Shown: one piece after another, positions 47,839 to 58,677 of the stretch
How positions within the stretch are numbered: the stretch's first letter is position 1
How the letters are laid out: every line of letters begins with the position of its first letter
NCBI GenBank assembly: GCA_033239725.1
Contig: BTCW01000004.1
Coordinates: 39,576,001-39,640,000, forward strand
Direction of reading: 5' to 3'
Origin: Echinochloa phyllopogon
Lineage: Eukaryota; Streptophyta; Magnoliopsida; Poales; Poaceae
Length of the DNA: 64,000 nt
Position numbers and translations under genes: made by a program
Notes under the pieces: model-generated
The model's database searches: none
Told to the model about the DNA's origin: nothing
Seen by the model: only the letters and a program-made list of their open reading frames with translations

Positions 47839-48140
47839 ATGTTCATCTAACATATTCTGTTATGTTTTTACATTCATATTTCAATGGTTAAATTCATAGT
47901 GAAAGGGCCTCTAGCCTAGTGGTTAAAGAACCTGAGTAGCACCTAGCAGATCCAAGTTCGACTCCCTGTAGGAGCGAATAATTGGGTTCGAAATAAAAAA
48001 TATATAAAAAAATAGGTAGGGGCTTCCCCTCCCGACTTCGGTAAAAAAAAAAGGTTAAATTCATAGCTACATGATGTATTCATCTAACATATTCTGTTAT
48101 GTTTTTACATTCACATTTCAATGGTTAAATTCATTGCTAC
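47839..48140. repeat. Internal direct duplication in the hAT, split by a SINE
   Basis: A block starting CATCTAACATATTCTGTTATG and running through TCAATGGTTAAATTCAT occurs at about 47845 and 48079. The SINE at 47900 landed at the end of the first copy; without it the two would be tandem, about 80 bp apart. Confidence 0.8.
47900..48052 (+). mobile_element. tRNA-derived SINE, 153 bp
   Basis: Flanked by a perfect 14-bp duplication GGTTAAATTCATAG (47886-47899, 48053-48066). The head has an A-box-like TAGCCTAGTGGTTAAAG and a B-box-like AGTTCGACTCC with normal spacing; the body ends in a short A-run. These are SINE hallmarks. It is nested in the hAT at 47528. Confidence 0.88.
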
Positions 48141-48307
48141 ATAATGTATTGGTGATGATTGCGTAGTTCCTTCTTCCAGTCCTCCTGAAGCTATAGATTT
48201 ATTTTGCTGACAGGCTCACAAGCCGGCTCGAGCTCGTCTACGAGCCGAGCCTAAAGATTAGCTCGTTTGTTTAACCAAGCCGAGCCGAGGCCACCCCTAC
48301 TCGTGGT

Positions 48308-48864
48308 GACTGCTGAATTATAGAATCACGGAGCATGCTCAACTTGAGGGGAAATGGGTGGGGCTGTGTCCGCTAAACAACTGGCCGCTCTAATCCAACC
48401 GGTGTACGGCGGGGTCGTTTCGATTTTGGTTCGTGCAAATCCGAGAGGACCAAAGCACCCATACATAATTGGGGGGACCTAATTTGGGATTGGTAATCGC
48501 AAACAAGGGATACTTGTGACACTTGATGTTGACGCTGACGTCCAAGTCCAACGGGCGACGTGGACAACGGTTTTACTTACAGTTGGTATTGCAGACACTG
48601 GCGGGGATGATGCTGGTGGATAGGGCCGAGAATATAGTTTTCTGAGTGCCACTGCTGAATGTAGTTAGTTTAAGCGTTTGGTTGAAGGAATGAAATGATG
48701 GTGGGTAAACTGGATAAGTCTCTCCCGCGAAGAATGAGAACATGAGATGTTTTTTTACAACGTGCTTTCATTAAAAAGAGAATTACAGCTAAGCAACCTT
48801 AGAAAAACCTCTAAGGCACGAAGATACAAAGGAAACACCGACTACAACGACCAACAACAGCTAA
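48308..48864. other. Intergenic, no gene seen
   Basis: No frame or element end recognised, apart from a degraded retroelement-like run near 48748-48800 (TTTTTTTACAACGTGCTTTC). Confidence 0.4.
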
Positions 48865-49105
48865 AGCCTTCTCCAATGGCTGTCTCTTGAGCTAGCTCAT
48901 AAATTTTTTAATCCGTGAATAGTGCAAAAAGTTAAAAACTATCTCTTGTTTAAGAGATAGTCTCATACACGTATTTCGAGATGATGTGAGGATGACGTGT
49001 GGGATCATTCATATTATAAGCTATCTGTTAAGAGCTAGATCATTGGAGGAGTTGTCACTTAGAGTGCTTAGAGCTAGTATGCTAGCTCAACCATTGGAGA
49101 AGGCC
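48865..49105. mobile_element. Tourist MITE, 241 bp
   Basis: Left end AGCCTTCTCCAATGG, right end CCATTGGAGAAGGCC (inverted GGCCTTCTCCAATGG), flanked by TAA at 48862-48864 and 49106-49108. Both sides run on into GAGCTAG-type text. Confidence 0.88.
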
Positions 49106-50076
49106 TAAAAGAAACGCCGAGAACATGAGATGGTATGCATGCATGTTTTTTTAGATAAAGGAAAACGTTCCTGGTGTACTCCTATGTATGGTATGTCAGG
49201 TCTCATAAACCCAAGGCTAATATAAAGCACCATGAATTATGGTAATGGAACAACTAGCTTTCATGCAAGTAGATCTTGATTGGTACTTGTTTAAAAAAAA
49301 GATCTTGATTGGTACTGGTGTGCAGCTTGGATGATGGTGCGATGATTTCCTATTTCAAATACAGTCGAATATGTTGATGGGCATTGGGCGAAATAGATTG
49401 AGATTTTGACCATGCAAATAAATACTAGAACCTTGCTACGGTGCCACAAGAGAAGGGCTACAAACTTAGTTACTCATCCCACTACAATAGATATATATAA
49501 CTATTTAAACGACGGTGGATTATTTGGCATATCCTCGAATCCAATGTACACTCAACCTAGTACCACACAGTCTAGGATTTCTTTATTTCCCAAATCATAT
49601 CTGCCATAAATTCACCTATATGCAACTTCTACATCCATTTGGAATGCTGACGCTGTTGCCAACAAGACATCTTCTAGTTCCTCATATGTTGACGTAGATA
49701 TATTCCTGCATTTGATACTACTAATTCAAGCTAAATCAGCAACCAAACCGTGTCATAATGCTGAATCAAAATCAACACCTTGCCATGGCCGGCGGCAGCC
49801 CTCTGTTTGAGACAGGCATCAATTAGGACGAGGTCTGCATAATAATGTTGGTGGTGGGCCCGGTGGCCCAGTTCGGTGGCCCACCGTGGCTATAAATTGA
49901 TCAGCTCGTTTCACAGGCTAATCCATCACTGCACGTAAGCACTGATAGCCACAAGACACACAGCAGCTCAGACTTCAGAGAATCAACCCTCTTCTTCGTG
50001 TCGCCTCCTCCCGTTCGCTTCGGTCTCTTCAACTCTCGCCGATCAAGCTTGAGTTCAATCCAAACCAGCGATCGCC
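49106..50076 (+). other. Spacer and promoter region of protease copy 1
   Basis: AT-rich to about 49780. From 49789 to 49900 lies a block conserved with the promoter of protease copy 2 (CTCTGTTTGAGACAGGC, GTTGGTGGTGGGCCCG, GGCTATAAA). Confidence 0.6.
49891..49898 (+). promoter_or_regulatory. TATA box of protease copy 1
   Basis: TATAAATT, 186 bp before the ATG at 50077, in the same context (GTGGCTATAAA) as the other two copies. Confidence 0.7.
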
Positions 50077-51715
50077 ATGCGTTCACCGCGCTCCCCGGCG
50101 GCCGCCGCGGCGCTGCTCCCGTTCACGGTGGCACTGGCCGCGTCCGTGGCGGCGGCCCGCATCTCCTTCTCCAACGCCGCCGCCGCCGCCGGAGCGGGCG
50201 GACGAGGAGGTGCGGCGGCTCTACGACACGTGGAAGTCGGAGCACGGGCGGCCGCGCCGCTGCGACCGCCTCCGGCTGGAGGTGTTCCGCGCCAACCTCC
50301 GGTACATCGACGCGCACAACGCCGAGGCCGACGCCGGGCTCCACAGCTTCCGCCTCGGCCTGACACCCTTCGCCGACCTCACCCTCGAGGAGTTCATTAG
50401 CCGCACCCTCGGCTTCCGCAACGGCACGGCGCCGCCGCGGGCCCCGAGCACCCGCTACCTGCCCCGCGGCGGCGACGACCTCCCCGCCGCCGTCGACTGG
50501 CGCCTCCAGGGCGGCGTCACCGAGGTCAAGAACCAGAAGAAATGCGGTTCGTACACCATAACCACCCTCCATGCTAGCTTCATGCTCGATCTCGTTAGTT
50601 CGCCGAGCTAGCAAGGTCTCTAGCTGATATGCTGGTAAGAATTTGCAGTGATGATCTCTGAGCTGTGGGAGGTGGTATATGCATGCAGGTGGGTGCTGGG
50701 CGTTCTCGGCAGTGGCAGCGATTGAGGGGATCAACAAGATCGTCACCGGCAAGCTCGTGTCGCTCTCGGAGCAGGAGTTGATCGACTGCGACAGCCAGGA
50801 CAAAGGCTGCAATGGCGGAGACATGGCTAAGGCGTTTCAGTACGTGATCAACAATGGAGGGATTGACACCGAGGCCGACTATCCCTTCATCGGAACTGAC
50901 GGGACCTGTGATCCCATCAAGGTCGGTACTCTCATTTAGTCCTATATAAGGCTATATATGCATGCCTTTGCATCGATATTTGATTCTCGCAAACATGTAT
51001 AAACACTTGTTTCATTTGAGAAGCAAAGAAAGGTGCGACCTACACCGATCTTGCTAAGCCTACTCTTATCATTTATCAAGATGGTGTTTCATCACAAACA
51101 ATGCAAATTTTTATTGTGAGCATTGATATTTGTTGGGTGATGGAGATTTAATTTACGTTTTATTCAATGCAGGAAAATAAAAAGGTTGTGTCCATCGATT
51201 CATACGAGATGGTGCCAGCCAACAACGAGAAGGCGTTGCAGAAGGCGGTGGCGAACCAGCCCGTCAGTGTCGCCATTAACGCAGCCAGCCCTGCATTCCA
51301 GCTCTATAGCTCGGTAAGAATTTGGATGAAGGAGAAGGAACACAAACTAAAGCACTGCATTCGTGCCCCAGGCTCCCAGCACACTATCATCTTCGCCATG
51401 AAGGCTCTGTTCTTTGTTCTGATCAACTGTTCTTACCGTTCGTGTTCATATATACAGGGCATCTTCAACGGGATATGCGGGCTGCAGCTGGACCATGGCG
51501 TGACGGCGGTGGGCTATGGCAGCGAGAACGGCAAGGATTTCTGGATCGTGAAGAACTCGTGGGGCCCCGGATGGAGCGAAGGTGGCTTCATCCGCATGGC
51601 GCGCAACGTGTTCTTGCCCATGGGCAAGTGCGGCATCGCCATGGACGCGTCCTACCCGGTGAAGAATGGCCCCAACCCGAGAGCCAAGGCTGGGATTAAG
51701 ATGGCTCTTGCTTAG
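50077..51715 (+). pseudogene. Papain-like cysteine protease copy 1, frameshifted
   Basis: Exons 50077-50546, 50689-50921, 51173-51313 and 51458-51715 by comparison with copy 2. The signal peptide (MRSPRSPAAAAALLPF) is in one frame and the propeptide and mature enzyme in another: one extra base in the GCC run near 50180-50195 breaks the frame. The rest is well kept: propeptide EVFRANLRYIDAHN, GGCWAFS with the active Cys, CNGG, LDHGVTAVGYG with the His, and KNSWGPGWSEGG with the Asn. A 144-nt GT..AG intron (51314-51457), absent from copy 2, is divisible by three and stop-free. Either a pseudogene, a sequence error, or a gene translated from an internal ATG (50210) without a signal peptide. Confidence 0.78.
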
Positions 51716-52945
51716 AGGCTGCTCTGACCGCTGCCCCCCTTGCTCTGGTGTCTGACTGTTAATTTGCTCGTTTACAAATTTGTTGTTGTGAGTAGTTGCC
51801 ATACGTGATGATCTCATTGATTATTTATGTAACACTGGAAATAAGTTATGAATAAAGTTTTGTAATAAATAAATTCGTTTTAATGGATATTTCTCACTAT
51901 TTGAGCCATATAGTAATTTTTGGAGTGTAAAATGGGTTAGTTTTCTAGACTTCTTCTCCAAAGCTAGAAAAACCGTAATCCGTGTGAAATATGAGTCGGC
52001 ACGTATAGATCCTCCAAGTATTTCCTATGGACATGCATGGATAGTCGCTATGTAATATGGCCATATGGGTCCTCCAAATATTATTCACGGGTATAGATAC
52101 CTCGTTGTCTCGTTGACTATCCATGCAAGCACATGTACTTATTATTATCGGTGTCTATGAGCTGGTATGGTTCTTTTAGCAATTTTAATTTGAATGTTAA
52201 CTTGTTATAAAAATTATATATTTTTTAATGTAGACTCGGATTCAGACATACGTTATAATAATTATAAATTTTAGTAATATCTATAACTCACGAGAAAGAG
52301 GGAGGGTGGGAGGTAAATCGGGAGAGAATGGCGGTTATTGAGGGATCTCCCACCTCCAACCTTTATCACCGAGATAAAAGAGGTGGAACCTTTTCGATGG
52401 CGGCGGTGAGTGAGCCGAATGCGAGAATCGCGGACGAAGTGAAACAATAGTCCCATGTGATCTTAGAGTGGTTGTCGTCTTATACTTATTATATATGAGG
52501 GGTAGCATGGTCTCGGGTGGCATCTACGGAGCCAACTCCCACGTGTGTGGTCTTCTTCGTCTGGCTTGACTTCGCTTTTAAGTGGCATGCTCGCGTTTTC
52601 TCTGGCCTAACTAAGGAGGCTTGGTTGTGTTTGGGGGAGCCGGCCTAAAGGTTCTAACCAGACAACCAAAAATAGGCCGGTTCGGTTGAAGGGCCGGCTA
52701 GTCTTTAGTCGAGCAACCAAATATACACATATTTAACTAAAGTTTTTTATTTAAAGGATAAAATAAAGAATAAACCTTTTGTTAGCAACTTAGTACAACT
52801 CTGTGGGAAACTCGAGAGAAAATAAATATATTTGTTACTATTTCTCGCGAGATTGTCCATGTCGATATAGATAATAGGTGTTGGATACTCGAGTATCGGT
52901 GTTTCCTCCTTGTGCTAGTTGGATAAACGGCATGAATGAGAGTTA
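51716..52945. other. Intergenic downstream of protease copy 1
   Basis: AT-rich, only short frames. AATAAAG near 51852 may be the poly(A) signal of copy 1. Confidence 0.45.
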
Positions 52946-53233
52946 GAGCATCTCCAAGAGCCTATCTAAAATATGCTATCTAAATTATCATTTGAAAAGT
53001 CATTTGAGTAAAAAATTATTGTCTATATTTTTATGCTTTTCAACAACTTTTCTATATCTTATGCCGCGGTCTAGAGGGTCATCTTGCTCTCCATCTTTAG
53101 CTAGCAAGAAATCCGGAATAGAGAATATCTATATTTGGATATTCAATTGAAGAGGTCGTTGGAGGGTGTTGTTTCACCAAAATCTCTATTTCTGTAAGTT
53201 AGAAAAGATATAAAAAGTCTGTCGAAGATGCTC
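52946..53233. mobile_element. Tourist-type MITE, 288 bp
   Basis: Left GAGCATCTCCAAGAG, right inverted GAGCATCTTCGACAG, with TTA on both sides (52943-52945, 53234-53236). Confidence 0.72.
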
Positions 53234-53610
53234 TTAGGAGAACCCCGGAGAAGGGTTTTTGCAATTTTATTAAAGAAGAAACACTCCCTCAGCTTGTTTT
53301 TAGTGGGCGTATTAGAATTAAAAAACTCTTTAGTGGTACATTTTAACTACCAATTGCAATCTATCATCAATAGCTAAAATTTGTGCCATATTAGAAGATC
53401 TTTGGAAAAAGAGTTTATTCATGTAACTTTTATACACTTTTTAGTGGTACATTTGACTAATTATTGTTCGACAAGCATATATGAAGTTTGGCTTTTTTTT
53501 TAAATCGTATTAAACGACGTGGAGACAGCACTCATGCAAACAACAAACAACCGTACTGAATTCAACCTGAGTCGGCCATGTGGTATTGTGGTGGTCCACG
53601 TCTTACGACC

Positions 53611-53743
53611 TGTTCGTCTGACTTATCAGCAGCCAGTCAATAATATTTTTCTCTCAGCACTAATCAGCACCCAACCAGCCAGTCGGCAATATTTTTCTCT
53701 TAGCATAAATCAATACCAGCGACCAACCACCAACCAGTAAGTT
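53611..53743. mobile_element. Short MITE-like repeat, relative of 24151
   Basis: Starts TGTTCGTCTGACTTATCAGC and carries AATATTTTTCTCTCAGCA twice. The same family as 24151-24267; the right end is diverged. Confidence 0.45.
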
Positions 53744-55803
53744 TCAGTGTAGCCTTTGGACGTGAAACCGAAAAACTACATGAAAATTTGAATAGTGAAG
53801 GGTAGACACAAAAGATAAATTTCATATCGGTTTAGTTTTCCTCTAAAATTCATATGGGTTCATGTATCCTAAAAAAAAATCTAAAGGATTTTATAAGGTG
53901 CAAGTGCAACCTGTTGTTCGAAGAGGCATATAATATAAGAAAATTTAAACAATGCATATGCGTGCTCTAACGACGCAGCTAGGATATTCAAAACCTAGGA
54001 GCTAGGATAGAAAAAACAAGAGCAATGGATTGGAATTGAGATTCAAACTGCAAGAAAATTTCAGTGTAACCTTTGAATGCAGCATGGAAAAAATAAACAA
54101 ATTAAAGAGGGAGATAGACACAAAAGACGGTTTTCATGATGCCTGTAACTACTAAAGTCATGTTAATTTCTGCAAGGTTCCTATGGATTCATTACCATAC
54201 AGGAATTCAAAGGAATTTTACACTATTATTAACTCCTCCTTTTTCCCCAAAAGTGGCATAAAGAAACTTTTCCTATATAGGATTGTTCCTCTACTTTTCC
54301 TTTGTTCCAAGTGGGACGACTGGAACCCTATAATTGTTTATTTTGAATCAGTTACTCATCTAGGTTCTCGGCGAGCATATGGTTTTGGAAAAATCGCACG
54401 GAGCGTTTGATCTCACAGCCTGTCCGAGCTCTGAACGCAACTGGAGCATGCAGCAAGCAACAGTGCAACATCCCCGGAAATCCCCGAATGGCCCGATGAC
54501 ATGACACGCCACGTGAAAGCACTCGGTTTCACCACCACGTAAAACAGCGTCGCGCCATGGCACGAACGTCACGAGCTGTGTGCCCCGGGGCTCCCGGCCA
54601 GTGCCAAGATAATCCTCGATCTCGAGCATGCATAGCACGTTCTGATTTTTTTTTTAAAAAAAGGCCGGAGAGGACTTGTGGTCTCACGCAAAAAGCAGGT
54701 GGGTTTGGCAGCAGCAGCTCGATCCGCTCCCTGGGTTCTTCACCGTCGTCGGAGCCCGGCCTCCCCCGCCGGCGGCGGCAGCGGCATTCCGCCGGCCGGC
54801 GGCGCACATGGTTCGGGACAAAAGGGGTTGCATGTTTGAGCGGGCATTCGAGTAGCTGAGTGTACGAGGTGCCATTTTCCAATCAGGATCTCCTTTGTCT
54901 CCAGTGGTGGCGACTTCAGTGGAAAATTAAATAAAGCACGCTCCACTTGGGTAAAAATGGGGTTCCACTGCTCCATTTCGTTATTTGGGCTCTGATTGTT
55001 TTGAATTAAAGGTAGCATGATAAAATCTATTCTAGGACCAATTAGAGCACAAATAATCTGAAATAAGTTGTACTTATGTAGATTATTTTAGATTATTTAT
55101 AATTACATAGTAGTTCTTTTACTATACTACCTATTGTTTATAATTTAGATTATACAAAAACAGGAGCTTAGCTAAACGACCGGCTGCTGTAATATAGTCC
55201 TAGTACCCACGGCTCGTCCAAACCCGAGTACCTTATCACCCATCATTGGAGACCTTTTGGGGCAGCAGCCCTACCTAGCTAGTTTGGTTACGGATAAGCA
55301 TGTTGATGGGAGATGGTATGTTTTCTTATTGCCACTGGTGATTATTGCAGGCTAACCAGAGTGTTTGGTTCAAGGATACGGTGCGACCATGGATAATTTG
55401 GTTATTAAGCTCTATAATATGCATGTTTGGTTTGAAGAATGAGATCATATCTGCCTACCTATGGCATATTCATCGTGAGGAATATATTCTTCTCACCAAA
55501 ATCATGAGACCCGCGAGCTTTCTGTTGTGAAATTGCAAACAAACTTATATTAATTATACACTAGTTTACACCGGTGTCGTGGAGAATGGCTCGAGGGTTT
55601 CTATGGCGAATTCTATTGAAGAAGAAGATGGTCGTGGTGGTGTGCAAAATTGTTTAAGATTTTGAATACACGAAAACATTAGGTATTTTTAAGATTTAGT
55701 TTTCATGAAGGAACATTTGGCCTATAATAACCAAATCTAATCCACCAAGAAATGAGTTGGCTATATTGATTGCATCAGTTCTCATAGCTAGCTAGGCACA
55801 CAT
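53744..55803. other. Intergenic, no gene seen
   Basis: Mostly AT-rich; 54400-54880 is GC-richer with overlapping frames on both strands but no recognisable domain. Confidence 0.45.
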
Positions 55804-56879
55804 CACTGCTCCACACACCACCATCACAAACGGTTCCCAAGCCCCAAAACCGTTTGTGATGGTTCATGATTCGAACCGGCGCCCTCTCCCTTGCGCGAGC
55901 CCTCCCCTACCACTGTACCTCATTGTCACTGTGACTAGACATAGTTTCGATTCCTATCGTATTATACCAAACCGAGTTTAAATTGCTCGTTTGAGGCCTT
56001 AAATGACTTCAAATCAAAAAGTATTGAACTACAAAGTTTCCTAACTTTTCAAAACCTACAACTTTCATGTTGACCGTTTTTTCATCCGAGGCCGTTTACA
56101 AAATTTGAATTTCAAATTTGAGAACATTCAAACTTAGATCTAGCTAACTAGATGACTTCAAATAAGAAAGTTGTCAACTACAAAGTTTCATGAATTGTCG
56201 AGATATACAACTTTTATGTTGACCGTTTTTTCATCCGAGGTCGTTTGAAAAAACTCAAATTTCAAATTTTGAGTACAAACTTACTTTTCATTAGTAAAAA
56301 AATTTCAAATTAAAAAGCTGTCAACTACAAAGTTTCATAACTTTTAAAGATCTACAACTTTGATATTGACCGTTTTTCTATACGATATAGTGAGAGTAAC
56401 ATTGTTCACAAATCTTATAGGTCTCTCTTATAGTTTTAGGAAACTATAACTCTATGAGAGAGATGGATTTTATAAACAATATTCATATGAATTTGTCAAA
56501 TGAAGAAATGACCAAAGTAAAAGTTCTACATCTTGAGGAGCCATACAACTTTGTAGTTCAACACTTTTTGATTTGAAGTGATTTACTACTTCAAAATATG
56601 GTTTGAACGTGTACCATACACATCATCACAAAGGGTTTAAAAAAACCGTTTGTGATGAGGGGCATCACAAAGGGTTCATATTACGAACCGTTTGTGATGC
56701 TCCACATCACAAATGGTTCATAATACAAACCGTTTGTGATGCCATCACAAACGGTTCGTAATCGGTTCGTATTACGAACCGTTTGTGATGGCCTCCCATC
56801 ACAAACGGTTCTTTCGTTTGTGATGAGGGTAGAACCGTTTGTGATAAGGCCGTTTGTGATGTCGCTTTGTGTAGCAGTG
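55804..56879. mobile_element. Non-autonomous CACTA element, 1,076 bp
   Basis: Starts CACTGCTCCACAC and ends GTGTAGCAGTG, with the 3-bp duplication CAT on each side (55801-55803, 56880-56882). Both ends carry the subterminal motif ATCACAAACGGTT and its inverse; the right 250 bp holds more than ten, forming short perfect hairpins near 56740-56810. The middle has three copies of a block of about 148 bp. No transposase. Confidence 0.88.
56026..56470. repeat. Tandem block of about 148 bp inside the CACTA element
   Basis: AACTACAAAGTTTC occurs at about 56026, 56175 and 56322, each time followed by a form of CTACAACTTT and TTGACCGTTTTT. Period 147-149 bp. Confidence 0.85.
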
Positions 56880-57079
56880 CATATTTTTGTGACATTATCC
56901 TATTTGAAAAAAATGCAATCTAGCTAATATGCCATTCAATCTAGGATTCTTTTCATAAAGTTTCTCAAGCCATGCACCTACAATTCACTGTTGTGGCTGC
57001 TACATGCTAATTCCAAAGCCGTGTCACAACAAGCAATCACCCTAGTTATCTCAAGATAGAACTCAATTAGCATCTTGGC

Positions 57080-57198
57080 ATGCATGGCGGGTGTCCTCTG
57101 TTTGAGACAGGCGTCAAGGGACGACTGACAAGGCTTTGGGCAGAATAGTGTTGGTGGTGGGCCCGTAAGTGTGGGCCCAGTTCCCTCCCTCGCCTGGC
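57080..57198 (+). promoter_or_regulatory. Conserved promoter block shared with protease copy 1
   Basis: CTCTGTTTGAGACAGGC, AGAATAGTGTTGGTGG and TGGGCCCGT/GTGGGCCCAG are kept in order between this block and 49789-49890. GGGCCC words resemble TCP or site-II type elements, but binding is not known. Confidence 0.5.
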
Positions 57199-57206
57199 TA
57201 TAAAAT
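57199..57206 (+). promoter_or_regulatory. TATA box of protease copy 2
   Basis: TATAAAAT in the context CTGGCTATAAAA, 116 bp before the ATG at 57315. Confidence 0.75.
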
Positions 57207-57314
57207 GATCGTCTCCATTGCACCGAGACACACAGCACTTCACAGCACATCCTCTTCTCATCGTCATCTTCAATCTCCAGCCGAGCTCGATCGACGTCAA
57301 CCGGAAGGATCGCC

Positions 57315-58677
57315 ATGAGTTCACCACCGCGCTCCCGTGTGCCCGCCGCTGCGCTGCTCGCGTTCACGGTGGCGCTGGCGCTGGCCTCCGCCGCGGCGGC
57401 GCGCCGCACCTACGCCAGCATCGTCCCGCCGCCGCTGGAGCGGGCGGACGAGGAGGTGCGGCGCATCTACGAGGCGTGGAAGTCGGAGCACGGCCGCCGC
57501 CCGCGCGGCAACTGCGACGACATGGCCGGCGGCGACCGCCTCCGCCTGGAGGTGTTCCGCGACAACCTCCGCTACATCGACGCGCACAACGCCGAGGCCG
57601 ACGCCGGGCTCCACACCTTCCGCCTCGGCCTCACCCCCTTCGCCGACCTCACCCTCGAGGAGTTCCGCGGCCGCGCCCTCGGCTTCCGCGCCCGCCGCGG
57701 CGCCGCCCGCCCGGTCGGGAGCACCCGCTTCCTGCGCCGCCGCGGCGATCTCCCCGACGCCGTCGACTGGCGCCAGCTTGGCGCCGTCACCGATGTCAAG
57801 AACCAAGAGCAATGCGGTCTGTACTAGTAGCTGCTTCTGCTACTGCTGGTATATATAAATATATATATGTTCTCCGGCGAAGTAATCTGATGGTCTGTTG
57901 GCCGTGAGAGAGATGCAGGTGGGTGCTGGGCGTTCTCGGCGGTGGCAGCCATAGAAGGGATCAACGCGATCGTGACGAGCAACCTCATCTCGCTGTCGGA
58001 GCAGGAGGTGATCGACTGCGACAGCCAGGACGGCGGCTGCAATGGCGGGGAGATGCAGAAAGCTTTCCAGTACGTCATCAACAATGGCGGAATCGACACC
58101 GAGGCCGATTACCCCTTCACCGGAACTGACGGCACCTGCGATGCCAACCGGGTCAGTAACCCATCATCTCTATCGTAAATTCCTGCACTGAATAATTGCA
58201 ATTTGTTCCGAACTGATGATGACGATGATGATGATGGAGATGGATCGAATTGCGTCTTGTTCAATGCAGGAGAACCAAAAGGTTGTGACGATAGATAACT
58301 TCGTGAACGTGGCTGCCAACAACGAGACGGCGTTGGAGGAGGCCGTGGCGAGCCAGCCCGTCAGCGTCGCCATTGACGCCGGCGGCCGCGCGTTCCAGCA
58401 CTACAAGTCCGGCGTCTTCAACGGGCCGTGCGGCACGCAGCTCGACCATGGCGTGACGGCGGTGGGCTACGGCACCGACAACGGCAAGGACTTCTGGATC
58501 GTGAAGAACTCGTGGAGCGATACCTGGGGCGAGGGCGGCTACATCCGCATGGCGCGCAACGTGCCCTCGCCCAGGGGCAAGTGCGGCATCGCCATGGACC
58601 CGTCGTACCCGGTGAAGTATAGCTCCAACCCGGCGGCCAGGGCGGCGATGGCGGTGCTGGAGATGGTTGTTGCTTAG
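57315..58677 (+). CDS. Papain-like cysteine protease (C1A), copy 2, intact
   Basis: Three exons, 57315-57816, 57919-58151 and 58270-58677, giving 380 residues. Order: signal peptide (about 1-29), inhibitor I29 propeptide with ERFNIN-like EVFRDNLRYIDAHN and GLTPFADLTLEEF, then the mature enzyme. Active-site residues: oxyanion Gln164, Cys170 in CGGCWAFS, His305 in LDHGVTAVGYG, Asn325 in KNSWSDTWGEGG. Papain-type CNGG is present; there is no ER-retention signal or granulin domain. Papain and most relatives have CGSCWAF and NSWGxxWG; here Gly replaces Ser before the Cys and Ser follows NSW. Likely secreted or vacuolar; plant relatives act in senescence, germination or defence. Which subfamily (SAG39-like or other) is not certain. 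Confidence 0.93.

Larger units (their letters stand above)
47528..48299. mobile_element. hAT element, 772 bp, GAGCTCGGCTCG subterminal repeats
   Basis: Ends TAAGGGTGG and CCACCCCTA, flanked by the perfect 8-bp duplication CTCGTGGT (47520-47527, 48300-48307). The first 150 bp and last 80 bp are packed with CTCGGCTCGG / CCGAGCCGAG motifs in both orientations. No transposase. A SINE and an internal duplication lie inside. Confidence 0.9.

Noticed and set aside
47900..48052. tRNA gene
   Set aside because: A- and B-box-like text is present but there is no cloverleaf, and the unit is flanked by a 14-bp duplication with a 3' A-run; a SINE.
54529..54882. Overlapping frames of about 100 codons
   Set aside because: No shared motif with any family known to me, open in several frames, no splice context.
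56707..56927. Two frames of about 62 codons
   Set aside because: Translation of the CACTA subterminal repeats; no independent evidence.
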